Source: Caenimonas soli (GTDB lineage Bacteria; Pseudomonadota; Gammaproteobacteria; Burkholderiales; Burkholderiaceae_C). Taken from it: a stretch of 64,000 bases of DNA. This document shows, piece by piece, positions 56,529-64,000 of this stretch. Where the stretch lies: assembly GCF_013155545.1 (NCBI RefSeq), contig NZ_JABJVV010000004.1:277004-341003 (forward strand), given 5' to 3'. Every line of letters starts with the position of its first letter. The first letter of the stretch is position 1. The notes beneath the pieces are model-generated. The model did not search any database, was not told where the DNA came from, and saw only the letters and a list, made by a program, of their open reading frames with translations. The translations under genes were made by a program, and so were the position numbers.

Positions 56529-57449
56529 TCAAGGCAGTGGCACTGCCTCCATCATGGCGCGCACCTGCTCTATGGGGCCGCGGCCGGCATCGCCCACGGG
56601 AATCATGCGGTGCGCAACCGTCTGCGGCAAGATGGCCTGCACATCGTCGGGGGCCACGTAGTCCCGGCCGCTCATCAGGGCCTGGGCCTTCGCCGCTCTG
56701 ACAACGGCGATGCCGGCGCGCGGGGACAGGCCCTGCAGGAACCAGCGGCCCGAGCGCGTGGCGGCGACCAAGTCCTGCACATAGCTGAGCAACGGCTCGG
56801 CCGCGTGGACCTGCAACACCTTCTGCTGCAGAAGATGCAAGTCCATCGGTGTGAGCGTGGCGTGCAGCGACTCGACCATCCCGCGGCGGTCGGCGCCATT
56901 GAGCAGTTCACGCTCGGCGGCGCGGTCGGGGTAGCCCAGCGAAATGCGCATCAAAAAACGGTCCAGCTGCGATTCGGGCAGGGCGAAAGTGCCCAGCTGG
57001 TCGTGCGGGTTCTGCGTGGCGATCACGAAGAAAGGCGAGGGCAGGGCCCGGGTTGCCCCTTCGACGGTGACCTGCTTTTCCTCCATGGCCTCCAGCAGTG
57101 CGCTCTGGGTCTTGGGGCTGGCCCGGTTGATCTCGTCGGCCAGCAGGATCTGGGCGAACACCGGACCCGGGTGGAAGATGAATGCTTCCTTGCCGCGTTC
57201 GTAAACGGAGACGCCCGACAGATCGCTGGGCATCAGGTCGGCGGTGAACTGCACCCGCGAAAAGTGCAGGCCGAACGAGCGCGCCAGCGCATGGGCCAGG
57301 GTGGTTTTGCCGACGCCGGGAACGTCCTCGATCAGCAGGTGCCCACCTGCCAGCAGGCAGGCGACGCAGTCCTGGACCTGGGCGGGTTTTCCGACAATCA
57401 CCGTGTTAAGCTGGTCCAGGAGCGCTCTGAGTTTTTGTTGTGCTTCCAT
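56529..57449 (-). CDS. MoxR-family AAA+ ATPase
   Basis: 306 residues. Walker A EDVPGVGKTTLAHALA with Lys48, Walker B LLADEINRASPKTQSALLEA, sensor 1 FFVIATQNPHDQLG, and the C-terminal lid (SGRDYVAPDDVQAILPQTV). MoxR ATPases act as chaperones that insert metals or assemble complexes together with VWA-type DUF58 proteins. It is the first gene of moxR-DUF58-tgpA-mltB, with the promoter in the 42-base gap to the HDAC-family gene. Confidence 0.93.
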   Translation of the reverse strand: MEAQQKLRALLDQLNTVIVGKPAQVQDCVACLLAGGHLLIEDVPGVGKTTLAHALARSFGLHFSRVQFTADLMPSDLSGVSVYERGKEAFIFHPGPVFAQILLADEINRASPKTQSALLEAMEEKQVTVEGATRALPSPFFVIATQNPHDQLGTFALPESQLDRFLMRISLGYPDRAAERELLNGADRRGMVESLHATLTPMDLHLLQQKVLQVHAAEPLLSYVQDLVAATRSGRWFLQGLSPRAGIAVVRAAKAQALMSGRDYVAPDDVQAILPQTVAHRMIPVGDAGRGPIEQVRAMMEAVPLP

Positions 57450-57491
57450 GGCAGAACGTTATCCGAAATCGCGCACCGATGAGCATTGCAC

Positions 57492-58445
57492 GTGAATAAA
57501 ACCGGGTATTTCACGCACCCCGATTGCAGGAAACACGAAATGGGGCCGGGCCATCCCGAATGCCCCGAGCGGCTGGACGCGATCGACGACCGGCTGCTGG
57601 TCACCGGCATCGGCGATGCGCTGGACCGCCGCGAGGCGCCCCTGGCCTCGGTCAAGGACATCGAACTGGCCCACGAAAAAATGCACGTGGCCGCCATGCG
57701 CGGGGTCGGCCAGGAGCTGGCCGATGACATTGCCGCCGGCGGCCGCGGCTACGCCCAGATCGACCCCGATACCGTGATGAACGTCCATACCTGGAACGCC
57801 TCGCTGCGGGCTGCGGGGGCGGTGCTGGCGGCGACCGACGCCGTGATGGCGGGCGAGCTGGAAAATGCATTTTGCGCGGTGCGGCCGCCCGGCCACCACG
57901 CCTGCCGCGACCATGCCATGGGTTTCTGCTTTTTCAACAACGTGGCCGTGGGTGCCAGGTACGCGCTCGATCGCCATGGCCTGAAGCGCGTGGCGATCGT
58001 CGATTTCGACGTGCATCACGGCAATGGCACTGAAGACATCCTCGCGGGTGACGAGCGGGTGCTGATGGTGAGCTTTTTCCAGCATCCCTTCTACCCATTT
58101 ACCGGCGCCGGGGCGCACGCCGCCAACATGGTCAACCTGCCTGTGCCGGCCTACACACGGGGCATGGCCGTTCGCGAGCTGATCGAGCAGGTTTGGATGC
58201 CCCGGCTGGACGCTTTCAAACCCGAGATGATTTTCATCAGCGCCGGTTTCGACGCCCACCGCGAGGACGACCTGGGCCAGATGGGCCTGGTCGAGCAGGA
58301 CTACGCCTGGATCACCTCGCGCGTCAAAGACATCGCCAAAAAACACGCCAAGGGCCGCATCGTGTCCTCGTTGGAAGGCGGCTACAACCTCGACGCGCTG
58401 GGGCGCAGCGTCGAGGCCCATATTCGCGTCCTTGCCGATCTATGA
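57492..58445 (+). CDS. HDAC-family amidohydrolase (acetylpolyamine/deacetylase-like)
   Basis: 317 residues. It contains the zinc-deacetylase motifs RPPGHHACRDHAMGFCFFNN, VAIVDFDVHHGNGTEDIL and ISAGFDAHREDDLGQMGL, with metal ligands Asp, His and Asp. It should remove acetyl or longer acyl groups from lysine or polyamines. GTG 57492 fits the family start (V/M-NKTGYFTH); a TTG six bases earlier exists. The stop overlaps the enoyl-CoA hydratase start (ATGA). Confidence 0.9.
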   Translation: MNKTGYFTHPDCRKHEMGPGHPECPERLDAIDDRLLVTGIGDALDRREAPLASVKDIELAHEKMHVAAMRGVGQELADDIAAGGRGYAQIDPDTVMNVHTWNASLRAAGAVLAATDAVMAGELENAFCAVRPPGHHACRDHAMGFCFFNNVAVGARYALDRHGLKRVAIVDFDVHHGNGTEDILAGDERVLMVSFFQHPFYPFTGAGAHAANMVNLPVPAYTRGMAVRELIEQVWMPRLDAFKPEMIFISAGFDAHREDDLGQMGLVEQDYAWITSRVKDIAKKHAKGRIVSSLEGGYNLDALGRSVEAHIRVLADL

Positions 58446-59224
58446 CCATGAACGACCCAGCACTCATCGAGAAACGCGACGCGCGGGGCGCTGTCACGCT
58501 CACCATGAATCGCCCGCAGAACTTCAATGCCCTCAGCGAGGAGATGCTGGCCGCGTTGCAAGCGGCGTTGGACCGGCTGGCGCAGGACGAATCCGTGCGG
58601 GTGGTGGTGCTGGGCGCGGCGGGCAAGGCCTTTTGCCCCGGCCACAACCTGAAGGAAATGATCGCCGAGCCGGCGCTTGATTACTACCAGCGGCTGTTCG
58701 CTCAATGCAGCCGCATGATGCTGAGCATCCAGAAACTGCCGGTGCCCGTCATCGCGCGGGTGCAGGGCATCGCCACCGCTGCGGGCTGCCAGCTGGTGGC
58801 GCAATGCGACCTGGCCGTCGCCTCGACCGACGCCAGCTTTGCGGTCAGCGGCGTCAACTTCGGCCTGTTCTGCGCCACGCCCAGCGTGCCGCTGCTGCGC
58901 AACATCGCGCCCAAGCAGGCCATGGAAATGCTGGTCACCGGTGACTTCATCAGCGCGCAGCAGGCGCTGGAGCGCGGGCTGGTCAATCGGGTCGTGGCGG
59001 CCGACCAATTGGATGCGGAGATCGAAAAACTGGTCGCCAGCATCCTGCAGAAGCCGCGCGTGGCCATCGCGATGGGCAAGGAGCTGTTCTACCGCCAGCG
59101 CGAAATGGGGATAGAGGCGGCCTACCAGCTGGCCGGCCAGACCATGGCCGTGAACATGATGGATCATTGCGCCCAGGAGGGCGTCACCGCGTTCACCGAA
59201 AAACGCAAGCCTTCCTGGAACTGA
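58442..59224 (+). CDS. Enoyl-CoA hydratase/isomerase (crotonase) family
   Basis: 260 residues. The crotonase oxyanion hole lies in GKAFCPGHNLKEM and ARVQGIATAAGCQLVAQCDL. The second catalytic Glu is not at the usual GLFCATPS position (VNFGLFCATPSVPLLRNI), as in ECHDC3-like members, so hydratase activity is not certain. It is coupled to the HDAC-family gene, and four bases separate it from the MscS gene. Confidence 0.88.
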   Translation: MTMNDPALIEKRDARGAVTLTMNRPQNFNALSEEMLAALQAALDRLAQDESVRVVVLGAAGKAFCPGHNLKEMIAEPALDYYQRLFAQCSRMMLSIQKLPVPVIARVQGIATAAGCQLVAQCDLAVASTDASFAVSGVNFGLFCATPSVPLLRNIAPKQAMEMLVTGDFISAQQALERGLVNRVVAADQLDAEIEKLVASILQKPRVAIAMGKELFYRQREMGIEAAYQLAGQTMAVNMMDHCAQEGVTAFTEKRKPSWN

Positions 59225-59228
59225 CTTC

Positions 59229-60506
59229 ATGACCGAAATCGACAAGCTGGTCCAGGGACTGGGCCATCCGGGATTGCCGTTGGAGTTCGCCGTACTGTTG
59301 GGCTGCCTGGCGGTGGCCTTCGGCGTGTGCTGGCTGACCGGGCGCAAGCAGCCGCCCGACTCTGTCTGGTATGGGCGCGCCATCATCGACGGCCTGCTGT
59401 TTCCGCTGCTGGCGCTGGTGCTCACCTATAGCGCCAAGCTGGTCCTGGGCCTGAGCCAGCCGGTGGCGCTGCTCAAGGTGGCCGTGCCCGTCCTGGTTTC
59501 CCTGGCGGGAATCCGGTTCCTGGCCCGCGTGTTCACGGTGGTGTTCCCCCAGTCGCGGGTGGCACGCCTGGTCGAGCGCCTGTTCTCCTGGCTGGCCTGG
59601 ATCGCCGCGGTGCTCTGGATCGTGGGCCTGCTGCCGGCGGTGATGGCCGAGATGGACGCCATCCAATTCGCATTCGGCAAGTCCAAGATCAGCCTGCTCA
59701 GCGTGGTCCAGGGGGTGCTGTCGTCCGGTGTGGTGCTGGTGATGGCCTTGTGGATTTCGGCCGCGATCGAGAAGCGGGTTCTGAACCGGACGCTGGACGA
59801 CCTGTCGCTGCGCAAGGTCGCGGCCAATGTCATCCGCTCGGCCTTGCTGCTGGTGGGCCTGCTGTTCGCGCTGTCGGCGGTGGGCGTGGATCTCACCGCG
59901 CTGTCGGTGCTGGGCGGCGCCATCGGCGTCGGCCTGGGCTTCGGCCTGCAGAAGCTCGCCGCCAACTACGTCAGCGGCTTCGTGATCCTGTTCGAACGCT
60001 CCATCCGCATCGGCGACACGGTCAAGGTGGATGGGTTCGAGGGCGTCGTCACCGACATCAAGACCCGCTACACGCTGATCCGCGGAGGCAACGGGCGTGA
60101 AGCCGTGATCCCGAACGAGAAAATGATCACCGAGCGGGTGGAGAACCTTTCACTGGCGGACACCCGCGTCCAGCTCACCAGCGACGTGACTGTCGGCTAC
60201 GAGAGCGACCCCGACCAGGTCCAGCAAATCCTCTGCGGCGCGGCGCTGGCGTGCGAAGCTGTGCTGAAGGAGCCGCAGCCCGTGGCGCATTTGGCCAAGC
60301 TCGGCGCGGACGGGCTCGAATTCAGCCTGCACTACTGGATCGACCATCTCGCCAATCCGCAGCCCACCGTGCGTTCGATGGTCAACCTGGGCTTGCTCAG
60401 GGGATTGCGCGCTGCGGATATCGACATTCCGTATCCGCAGCGGGTGGTGCACCTGAAGCAGGATCCGCAGGGCCCTACTTCATCAGCGACGGCAACCAAA
60501 GGCTGA
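59229..60506 (+). CDS. MscS-family mechanosensitive channel
   Basis: 425 residues with five or so N-terminal helices and the MscS pore and beta domain: LSVLGGAIGVGLGFGLQKLA, FVILFERSIRIGDTVKVDGF, EAVIPNEKMITERVENLS. It releases solutes at hypo-osmotic shock. The pore helix is Gly/Ala-rich. The last 32 bases overlap the convergent dctM end, so the two transcripts are antisense at their tails. Confidence 0.92.
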   Translation: MTEIDKLVQGLGHPGLPLEFAVLLGCLAVAFGVCWLTGRKQPPDSVWYGRAIIDGLLFPLLALVLTYSAKLVLGLSQPVALLKVAVPVLVSLAGIRFLARVFTVVFPQSRVARLVERLFSWLAWIAAVLWIVGLLPAVMAEMDAIQFAFGKSKISLLSVVQGVLSSGVVLVMALWISAAIEKRVLNRTLDDLSLRKVAANVIRSALLLVGLLFALSAVGVDLTALSVLGGAIGVGLGFGLQKLAANYVSGFVILFERSIRIGDTVKVDGFEGVVTDIKTRYTLIRGGNGREAVIPNEKMITERVENLSLADTRVQLTSDVTVGYESDPDQVQQILCGAALACEAVLKEPQPVAHLAKLGADGLEFSLHYWIDHLANPQPTVRSMVNLGLLRGLRAADIDIPYPQRVVHLKQDPQGPTSSATATKG

Positions 60507-61767
60507 GCTGCGGGAAGGCGATCAGGAGGCCCAGCATGAAGATCATGATGAGCACGAAGGGCCAGCAGCCGCGGAAGATCTGCCGCAGGCCAACTTCCGG
60601 CAACAGGGCGTTGATGACGAACAGGTTCATGCCCACCGGCGGCGAGATCAGCCCGATCTGCACGATCATCACGATCAGCACACCGAACCAGACCGGATCG
60701 AACCCCAGCCCCGTAACGATGGGGAAGAACAGCGGAATGGTGAGGAGCACCATGGTCAGTTCTTCCATCACGGTGCCGAGCACGACATAGATCAGCATCA
60801 TCGCTGCGATGACCATGGTCGGCGACAGGCCGAGGTGGGTGATCCATTCCTTGAGGTCATTCGGCATCGTCGTGAAGTTGACGAAGTTGGCGAAGATAGT
60901 GGCCGCGATCAGCAGCGTGAACAGCATGGCCGTTGTGCGGGCCGACTCGACCAGCACCTGGTAGAGGATGGTCCAGGTCAGGCGCCCGCGCGCCAGGGCG
61001 AACAAGAAGGCGCCCGCGGCCCCGAACCCTGCGCCTTCGGTCGCCGTGAACAGGCCGCCATAGATGCCGCCCAGCACCACCACGACCAACAGCGCCACGC
61101 CCCAGATGCCACGCAGCGCGCGCCAGCGGTCGGGCCAGGAGGTGTGCTCGCCCGGCGGCGCATGTTCCGGGTCGCGCGAAGTGATCACGGAAATTCCGAG
61201 CATCAGCGCCAGCGCCGTGAGCAGGCCCGGGATCACCCCGGCCGCGAACAACTTGGCGATGCTGGTTTCGGTGATGATGCCGTAGATGACCATGATGGTC
61301 GACGGCGGGATCATGATGCCCAGCGTGCCGCCCGCGGCCATCACGCCGGTGGAGAGCGACGCGCTGTAACCCAGCTTGCGCATGGAGGGATAGGCCACCT
61401 TGCTCATGGTGGCCGCCGTGGCGATGGACGAGCCGCAGATGGCACCGAAGCCCGCGCAGGCCGCCACCGTGGCATGTGCCAGGCCGCCGCGCAGATGGCC
61501 GATGAATGCGTAGGCGGCCTGGAACAGTTCGTGGGCGAGCCCGGCGCGCGCAACGAAGTTGCCCATCAGGATGAACAGCGGGATCACCGACAACGTGTAG
61601 GCGAAGCCGGTCTCGTACACCACCTGCGCGGCGCTGGCCAGCGCCGGATGCAGCCCGCGGGTGAGGGCGATGCCGCCAAAGCCGACCAGCCCCATGGCGA
61701 ACGCCAGCGGCATGCGCAGAAGCGCAAGCGAAAAGATGGCGACAAAGCCAAGCAGCGCCTCGATCAC
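60475..61767 (-). CDS. dctM: TRAP transporter large permease (DctM)
   Basis: 430 residues, 12 or so helices. Family signatures: LLRMPLAFAMGLVGFGGIAL, GFGAICGSSIATAATMSKVA, MIPPSTIMVIYGIITETSI, and LISPPVGMNLFVINAL. It transports the acid bound by DctP, driven by Na+. The GTG start at 61767 overlaps the dctQ stop (GTGA). Last gene of the TRAP operon; its end overlaps MscS by 32 bases. Confidence 0.93.
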   Translation of the reverse strand: MIEALLGFVAIFSLALLRMPLAFAMGLVGFGGIALTRGLHPALASAAQVVYETGFAYTLSVIPLFILMGNFVARAGLAHELFQAAYAFIGHLRGGLAHATVAACAGFGAICGSSIATAATMSKVAYPSMRKLGYSASLSTGVMAAGGTLGIMIPPSTIMVIYGIITETSIAKLFAAGVIPGLLTALALMLGISVITSRDPEHAPPGEHTSWPDRWRALRGIWGVALLVVVVLGGIYGGLFTATEGAGFGAAGAFLFALARGRLTWTILYQVLVESARTTAMLFTLLIAATIFANFVNFTTMPNDLKEWITHLGLSPTMVIAAMMLIYVVLGTVMEELTMVLLTIPLFFPIVTGLGFDPVWFGVLIVMIVQIGLISPPVGMNLFVINALLPEVGLRQIFRGCWPFVLIMIFMLGLLIAFPQLSLWLPSLMK

Positions 61768-62249
61768 AGGGCGGCTCCTTCGCCTTCGGCGAGTTCGGCT
61801 GGCGGCGTGCCGGCCAGCACCAGGTGCACCAGGCCGGTAAAGCCGCACAACAGGCCCATGCCATAGATGAAGGGCGCCTTAAGGATCTTCAGCTGCGCGG
61901 TGGTCTCGCCGGTTTCCAGGAACTGGTTGCCGGTTTCCCACATGAGCCAGCCCAGGGCCAGCAACACGACAGCGCAGATGACGTTGACGAGGGCCGACTG
62001 CGCACGCAGCGCCCAGTGGGGCAGGTAGTGATCCAGCGAATTGAAGGCGACATGCTCGCCGCGCTCCGACACCAGTGGCAGCGCAGCGAATATCACCACG
62101 ACCATCAGCAGTTCGGTCAGTTCCAGCGAGCCCGGGATCGAGTTGCTGGCGAACTTGCGGCCCAGCACGTCGAAAAAGGTCAGGACCATGATGGCGAACA
62201 GGGCGCCGCCGGCAAGCAGGCCGCAAAGGAATTCGAGCAGCTTCTTCAA
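61764..62249 (-). CDS. dctQ: TRAP transporter small permease (DctQ)
   Basis: 161 residues with four helices (GLLAGGALFAIMVLTFFDVL, LTELLMVVVIFAALPLVSER, SALVNVICAVVLLALGWLMW, FIYGMGLLCGFTGLVHLVLA). It joins DctM in the membrane. TTG 62249 is the only start that keeps the full first helix; AAGAAAGAG upstream may bind the ribosome. A nine-codon frame (MRAKKENKI) from ATG 62275 ends on a TGA that overlaps this TTG (TTGA). Confidence 0.88.
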   Translation of the reverse strand: MKKLLEFLCGLLAGGALFAIMVLTFFDVLGRKFASNSIPGSLELTELLMVVVIFAALPLVSERGEHVAFNSLDHYLPHWALRAQSALVNVICAVVLLALGWLMWETGNQFLETGETTAQLKILKAPFIYGMGLLCGFTGLVHLVLAGTPPAELAEGEGAAL

Positions 62250-62281
62250 ATCTTGTTCTCTTTCTTGGCGCGCATGTAGAA

Positions 62282-62313
62282 ACGCGGCACCCCATTGTCG
62301 GAGAGTGCCGCGT
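62282..62313 (-). terminator. dctP-dctQ intercistronic hairpin
   Basis: Nine-base arms ACGCGGCAC and GTGCCGCGT (62282-62290, 62305-62313) with a 14-base loop lie between dctP stop and dctQ start. In many TRAP operons such hairpins protect dctP mRNA or limit readthrough, giving more DctP than permease. Confidence 0.55.
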
Positions 62314-62331
62314 GGGCCGCCAGGGGCGGGA

Positions 62332-63345
62332 TTACTTTTCGGCCTTGGCGATTTCCAAGCGGAACTCGGCCAGCACTTTCGCCGCGTTCTTCAGGCCCTT
62401 GGCTTCCGCGTCCTTCACCCATTTTTCTTCGAGGGGGCTGGTTTTGGCCCTGACGTCGGCCACGAACTTGGGATCGGCCTTGACCATCTGCACGCCATTG
62501 GCCTGCATCAAGGCGATGCCGCGGCGGTCCACCTTGTCCCAGTTGCGGCCCATGATGCGCGCGGCGTTGTCACCCGATACGGCATCGACGGCCTTCTTCT
62601 CGTCGGGGCTGAGCTTGTCGTACCTGGCTTGGTTCATCAGGAAGATGAAGCTGGTGTTGTACAGCCCGCCGGGAAAGAAGGTGGCGTGCTTGATGATCTT
62701 GTCGATCTTGAAGGACTCGGTGGACTCGGCGGGGAACAGCGTGCCGTCCATGACGCCACCCGATAGCAACTCGTAGGAATCCGGGGCCGGCTTGAGCGTG
62801 ACGTTCATGCCGAGGGTCTTGGCGATCTCGTTGACCATGCCGCCGCCGACGCGGAACTTCAGGCCGCTCAGGTCCTCGACCTTCGTGATCGGGCGCTTGG
62901 TGTTGAAAACGATGCCGGGACCATGGGTGAAGTACGCCAGGACCTTGACGCCCTGGTGCTCGGCGGCGAATTGCGGGTACTTCGTCGCGACCTTGTTGAA
63001 GGCCACCGAAATCGGCTCGGCCGTATTGCCTAGGAAGGGGAGCTCAGCCATCTGGGTGTAAAGGAAACGCCCGGGGGTATAGCCGTGCACGGTGAACGAC
63101 ACGTCGGCCAGGCCGTTCTTGATGGCGTCGAGCGTGCCCGGAGGCGCGGCGACGCCGCGCGGCAGGATGTTGCACTTCATCTTGCCCGAGGTGTTCTTCT
63201 CGAGCATGTCGCACCATTCCTTCTGGGCGATGCTCAGCGAATGGGTGGGCGGCAGCCAGCTCGACACCGTGAGCACGGTCTGGGCGGCAACAGGCCCTGC
63301 CAGCAGCGCGGCAGCCGCAGCCAGGGGGAACGCGAAACGTTTCAT
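62332..63345 (-). CDS. dctP: TRAP transporter substrate-binding protein (DctP)
   Basis: 337 residues. Signal peptide FPLAAAAALLAGPVAAQ. The mature part has the DctP fold (LTVSSWLPPTHSLSIAQKEW, LADVSFTVHGYTPGRFLYTQ, EDLSGLKFRVGGGMVNEIAK), and a conserved Arg (KFRVGGG) forms the carboxylate salt bridge. AAGGAG precedes the ATG. It heads dctPQM. The ligand could be a dicarboxylate, keto acid or aromatic acid. Confidence 0.92.
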   Translation of the reverse strand: MKRFAFPLAAAAALLAGPVAAQTVLTVSSWLPPTHSLSIAQKEWCDMLEKNTSGKMKCNILPRGVAAPPGTLDAIKNGLADVSFTVHGYTPGRFLYTQMAELPFLGNTAEPISVAFNKVATKYPQFAAEHQGVKVLAYFTHGPGIVFNTKRPITKVEDLSGLKFRVGGGMVNEIAKTLGMNVTLKPAPDSYELLSGGVMDGTLFPAESTESFKIDKIIKHATFFPGGLYNTSFIFLMNQARYDKLSPDEKKAVDAVSGDNAARIMGRNWDKVDRRGIALMQANGVQMVKADPKFVADVRAKTSPLEEKWVKDAEAKGLKNAAKVLAEFRLEIAKAEK

Positions 63346-63417
63346 TCAGAAGGCTCCTTAATGGGTTGTGGTGGACTGTAAGCCTGCACCGCGGCATGAA
63401 CGGTCCAGACTTACCCG

Positions 63418-63445
63418 AATTCGCCGACCATGTGGTCGGCGAATT
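63418..63445. promoter_or_regulatory. Long perfect inverted repeat, likely operator
   Basis: Arms of 13 bases (AATTCGCCGACCA at 63418-63430 and its exact complement at 63433-63445) with a TG centre. It lies 73 bases upstream of dctP, with no gene end nearby, so an operator or leader hairpin of the TRAP operon is likelier than a terminator. Confidence 0.65.
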
Positions 63446-63501
63446 GTCTTGCTGCCGACACCTTTTTGAGCTGATCACCTAAACGGGCAGAATGGCCCGC
63501 C

Positions 63502-63507
63502 TATAAT
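63502..63507 (+). promoter_or_regulatory. -10 box (TATAAT) of etfB
   Basis: A perfect TATAAT 135 bases before the etfB ATG. No consensus -35 at 17 bases, which would fit an activated promoter or one with weak basal strength. Confidence 0.5.
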
Positions 63508-63516
63508 CGAAAAAAC

Positions 63517-63528
63517 GAACGACCGTTC
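63517..63528. promoter_or_regulatory. TetR-type operator candidate
   Basis: GAACG-AC-CGTTC, a perfect dyad starting about 9 bases after the TATAAT box, over the expected transcription start. Position and form suit a TetR-family repressor of fatty-acid genes. Confidence 0.5.
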
Positions 63529-63598
63529 TTTTTTGAAAGTGCCGCGTCTTTGTCGCTCAGACGAAAATGGCTTGGTGCACCGCCGCATAGAATTCCAG

Positions 63599-63614
63599 TT
63601 TACGTAAACGTCAA
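63599..63614. promoter_or_regulatory. MerR (LiuR-like) operator candidate
   Basis: TTTACGT-AA-ACGTCAA, a 16-base near-palindrome (6 of 7 pairs). It resembles binding sites I recall for LiuR-type MerR regulators of branched-chain acyl-CoA degradation in proteobacteria; from memory, not a search. Confidence 0.4.
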
Positions 63615-63641
63615 TTCGCATAACTCTTTGGAGCCACAAGC

Positions 63642-64000
63642 ATGAAGGTCCTGGTACCGGTCAAACGGGTGGTCGACTTCAACGTGAAAGTTCGGGTCAA
63701 GTCGGACAACACGGGCGTCGACATCGCCAATGTGAAGATGAGCATGAACCCCTTCGACGAGATCGCCGTCGAAGAGGCCGTGCGCTTGAAGGAGAAGGGC
63801 GTGGTCACGGAAGTCATCGCCGTCTCCTGCGGCGTGGCCCAGTGCCAGGAGACCCTGCGCACGGCCATGGCCATCGGCGCCGACCGCGCCATCCTGGTCG
63901 AGACCACCGAAGAACTGCAGCCGCTGTCCGTCGCCAAGCTGCTCAAGGCCCTGGTCGACAAGGAACAGCCGGGCCTCGTGATCCTGGGCAAGCAGGCCAT
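63642..64000 (+). CDS. etfB: Electron transfer flavoprotein beta subunit, 5' part
   Basis: 119 codons of the N-terminus; the stop lies beyond the window. It begins [20 protein letters not shown] and continues [18 protein letters not shown] and [20 protein letters not shown], the classic EtfB adenine-nucleotide-binding half. With EtfA, expected next, it passes electrons from acyl-CoA dehydrogenases to the quinone pool. GGAG lies ten bases before the ATG. Confidence 0.95.
   Translation, partial: MKVLVPVKRVVDFNVKVRVKSDNTGVDIANVKMSMNPFDEIAVEEAVRLKEKGVVTEVIAVSCGVAQCQETLRTAMAIGADRAILVETTEELQPLSVAKLLKALVDKEQPGLVILGKQA

Larger units (their letters stand above)
63346..63641. promoter_or_regulatory. 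Divergent control region of dctPQM and etfB
   Basis: 296 bases without a gene. It contains a long dyad (63418-63445), a TATAAT box (63502-63507), a GAACG/CGTTC site (63517-63528) and a TTTACGT/ACGTCAA site (63599-63614), described separately. Confidence 0.7.

Overview
The window reads as a chromosomal segment of a high-GC betaproteobacterium of the order Burkholderiales, most likely family Comamonadaceae (Ramlibacter/Variovorax-like). The reasons are the pyrG-kdsA-DUF1330-eno-ftsB gene order, a Bug-type solute receptor, two DUF404/DUF407/DUF403 (ATP-grasp/alpha-E) modules, and strongly GC-biased third codon positions. It is gene dense, with about 65 genes. Operon joints are mostly four-base ATGA, GTGA or TTGA stop/start overlaps. 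No rRNA, tRNA, CRISPR array or intact insertion sequence was seen; one small IS21-type transposase relic is present.

Layout. 1-6720: a catabolic cluster with a GntR/FCD regulator divergent from a VOC protein, a cystathionine beta-lyase-like PLP enzyme, an acyl-CoA synthetase, a MaoC hydratase and a Bug receptor, flanked by a thioesterase and the start of an MDR oxidoreductase. 6729-7367: a chimeric ORF that begins with an istA relic. 7263-12958 (minus): pyrG, kdsA, DUF1330, eno, ftsB, pnuC and an NR-kinase-like ATPase, with a terminator-like hairpin just before eno. 13049-18509: coaBC-dut, two tandem glycine-zipper lipoproteins, slyD head-to-head with a RoxA/YcfD-like ribosomal oxygenase, and small envelope genes. 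18571-24168 (minus): a YycJ-like MBL hydrolase, bamC, dapA, a methyltransferase, an SDR, a 43-residue membrane peptide and an MFS carrier. 24327-31206: parE and parC separated by a GNAT, a lytic transglycosylase and a membrane protein with a degenerate GGDEF domain.

33341-47691 is the most unusual part. It holds two ATP-grasp/alpha-E modules (one fused in a single 861-residue protein, one as two adjacent genes), two transglutaminase-fold proteins (one a giant DUF2126 protein), a cytoplasmic trypsin-fold peptidase and comEC. The Anbu proteasome homologue often associated with this gene set is not present. The families are thought to make and process peptides or peptide tags; the substrate is unknown.

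47700-52452 holds a TPR/glycosyltransferase-like protein, a two-helix membrane protein fused to an SRPBCC domain, an NTF2-like protein, a VOC protein and a YncE-like lipoprotein. 52449-57449 (minus) is a tight moxR-DUF58-tgpA-mltB operon. 57492-60506 carries an HDAC-family hydrolase, an enoyl-CoA hydratase and an MscS channel. 60475-63345 (minus) is a dctPQM TRAP operon. The window ends inside etfB, whose upstream region carries three separate dyad elements, consistent with regulation by acyl-CoA-responsive repressors.
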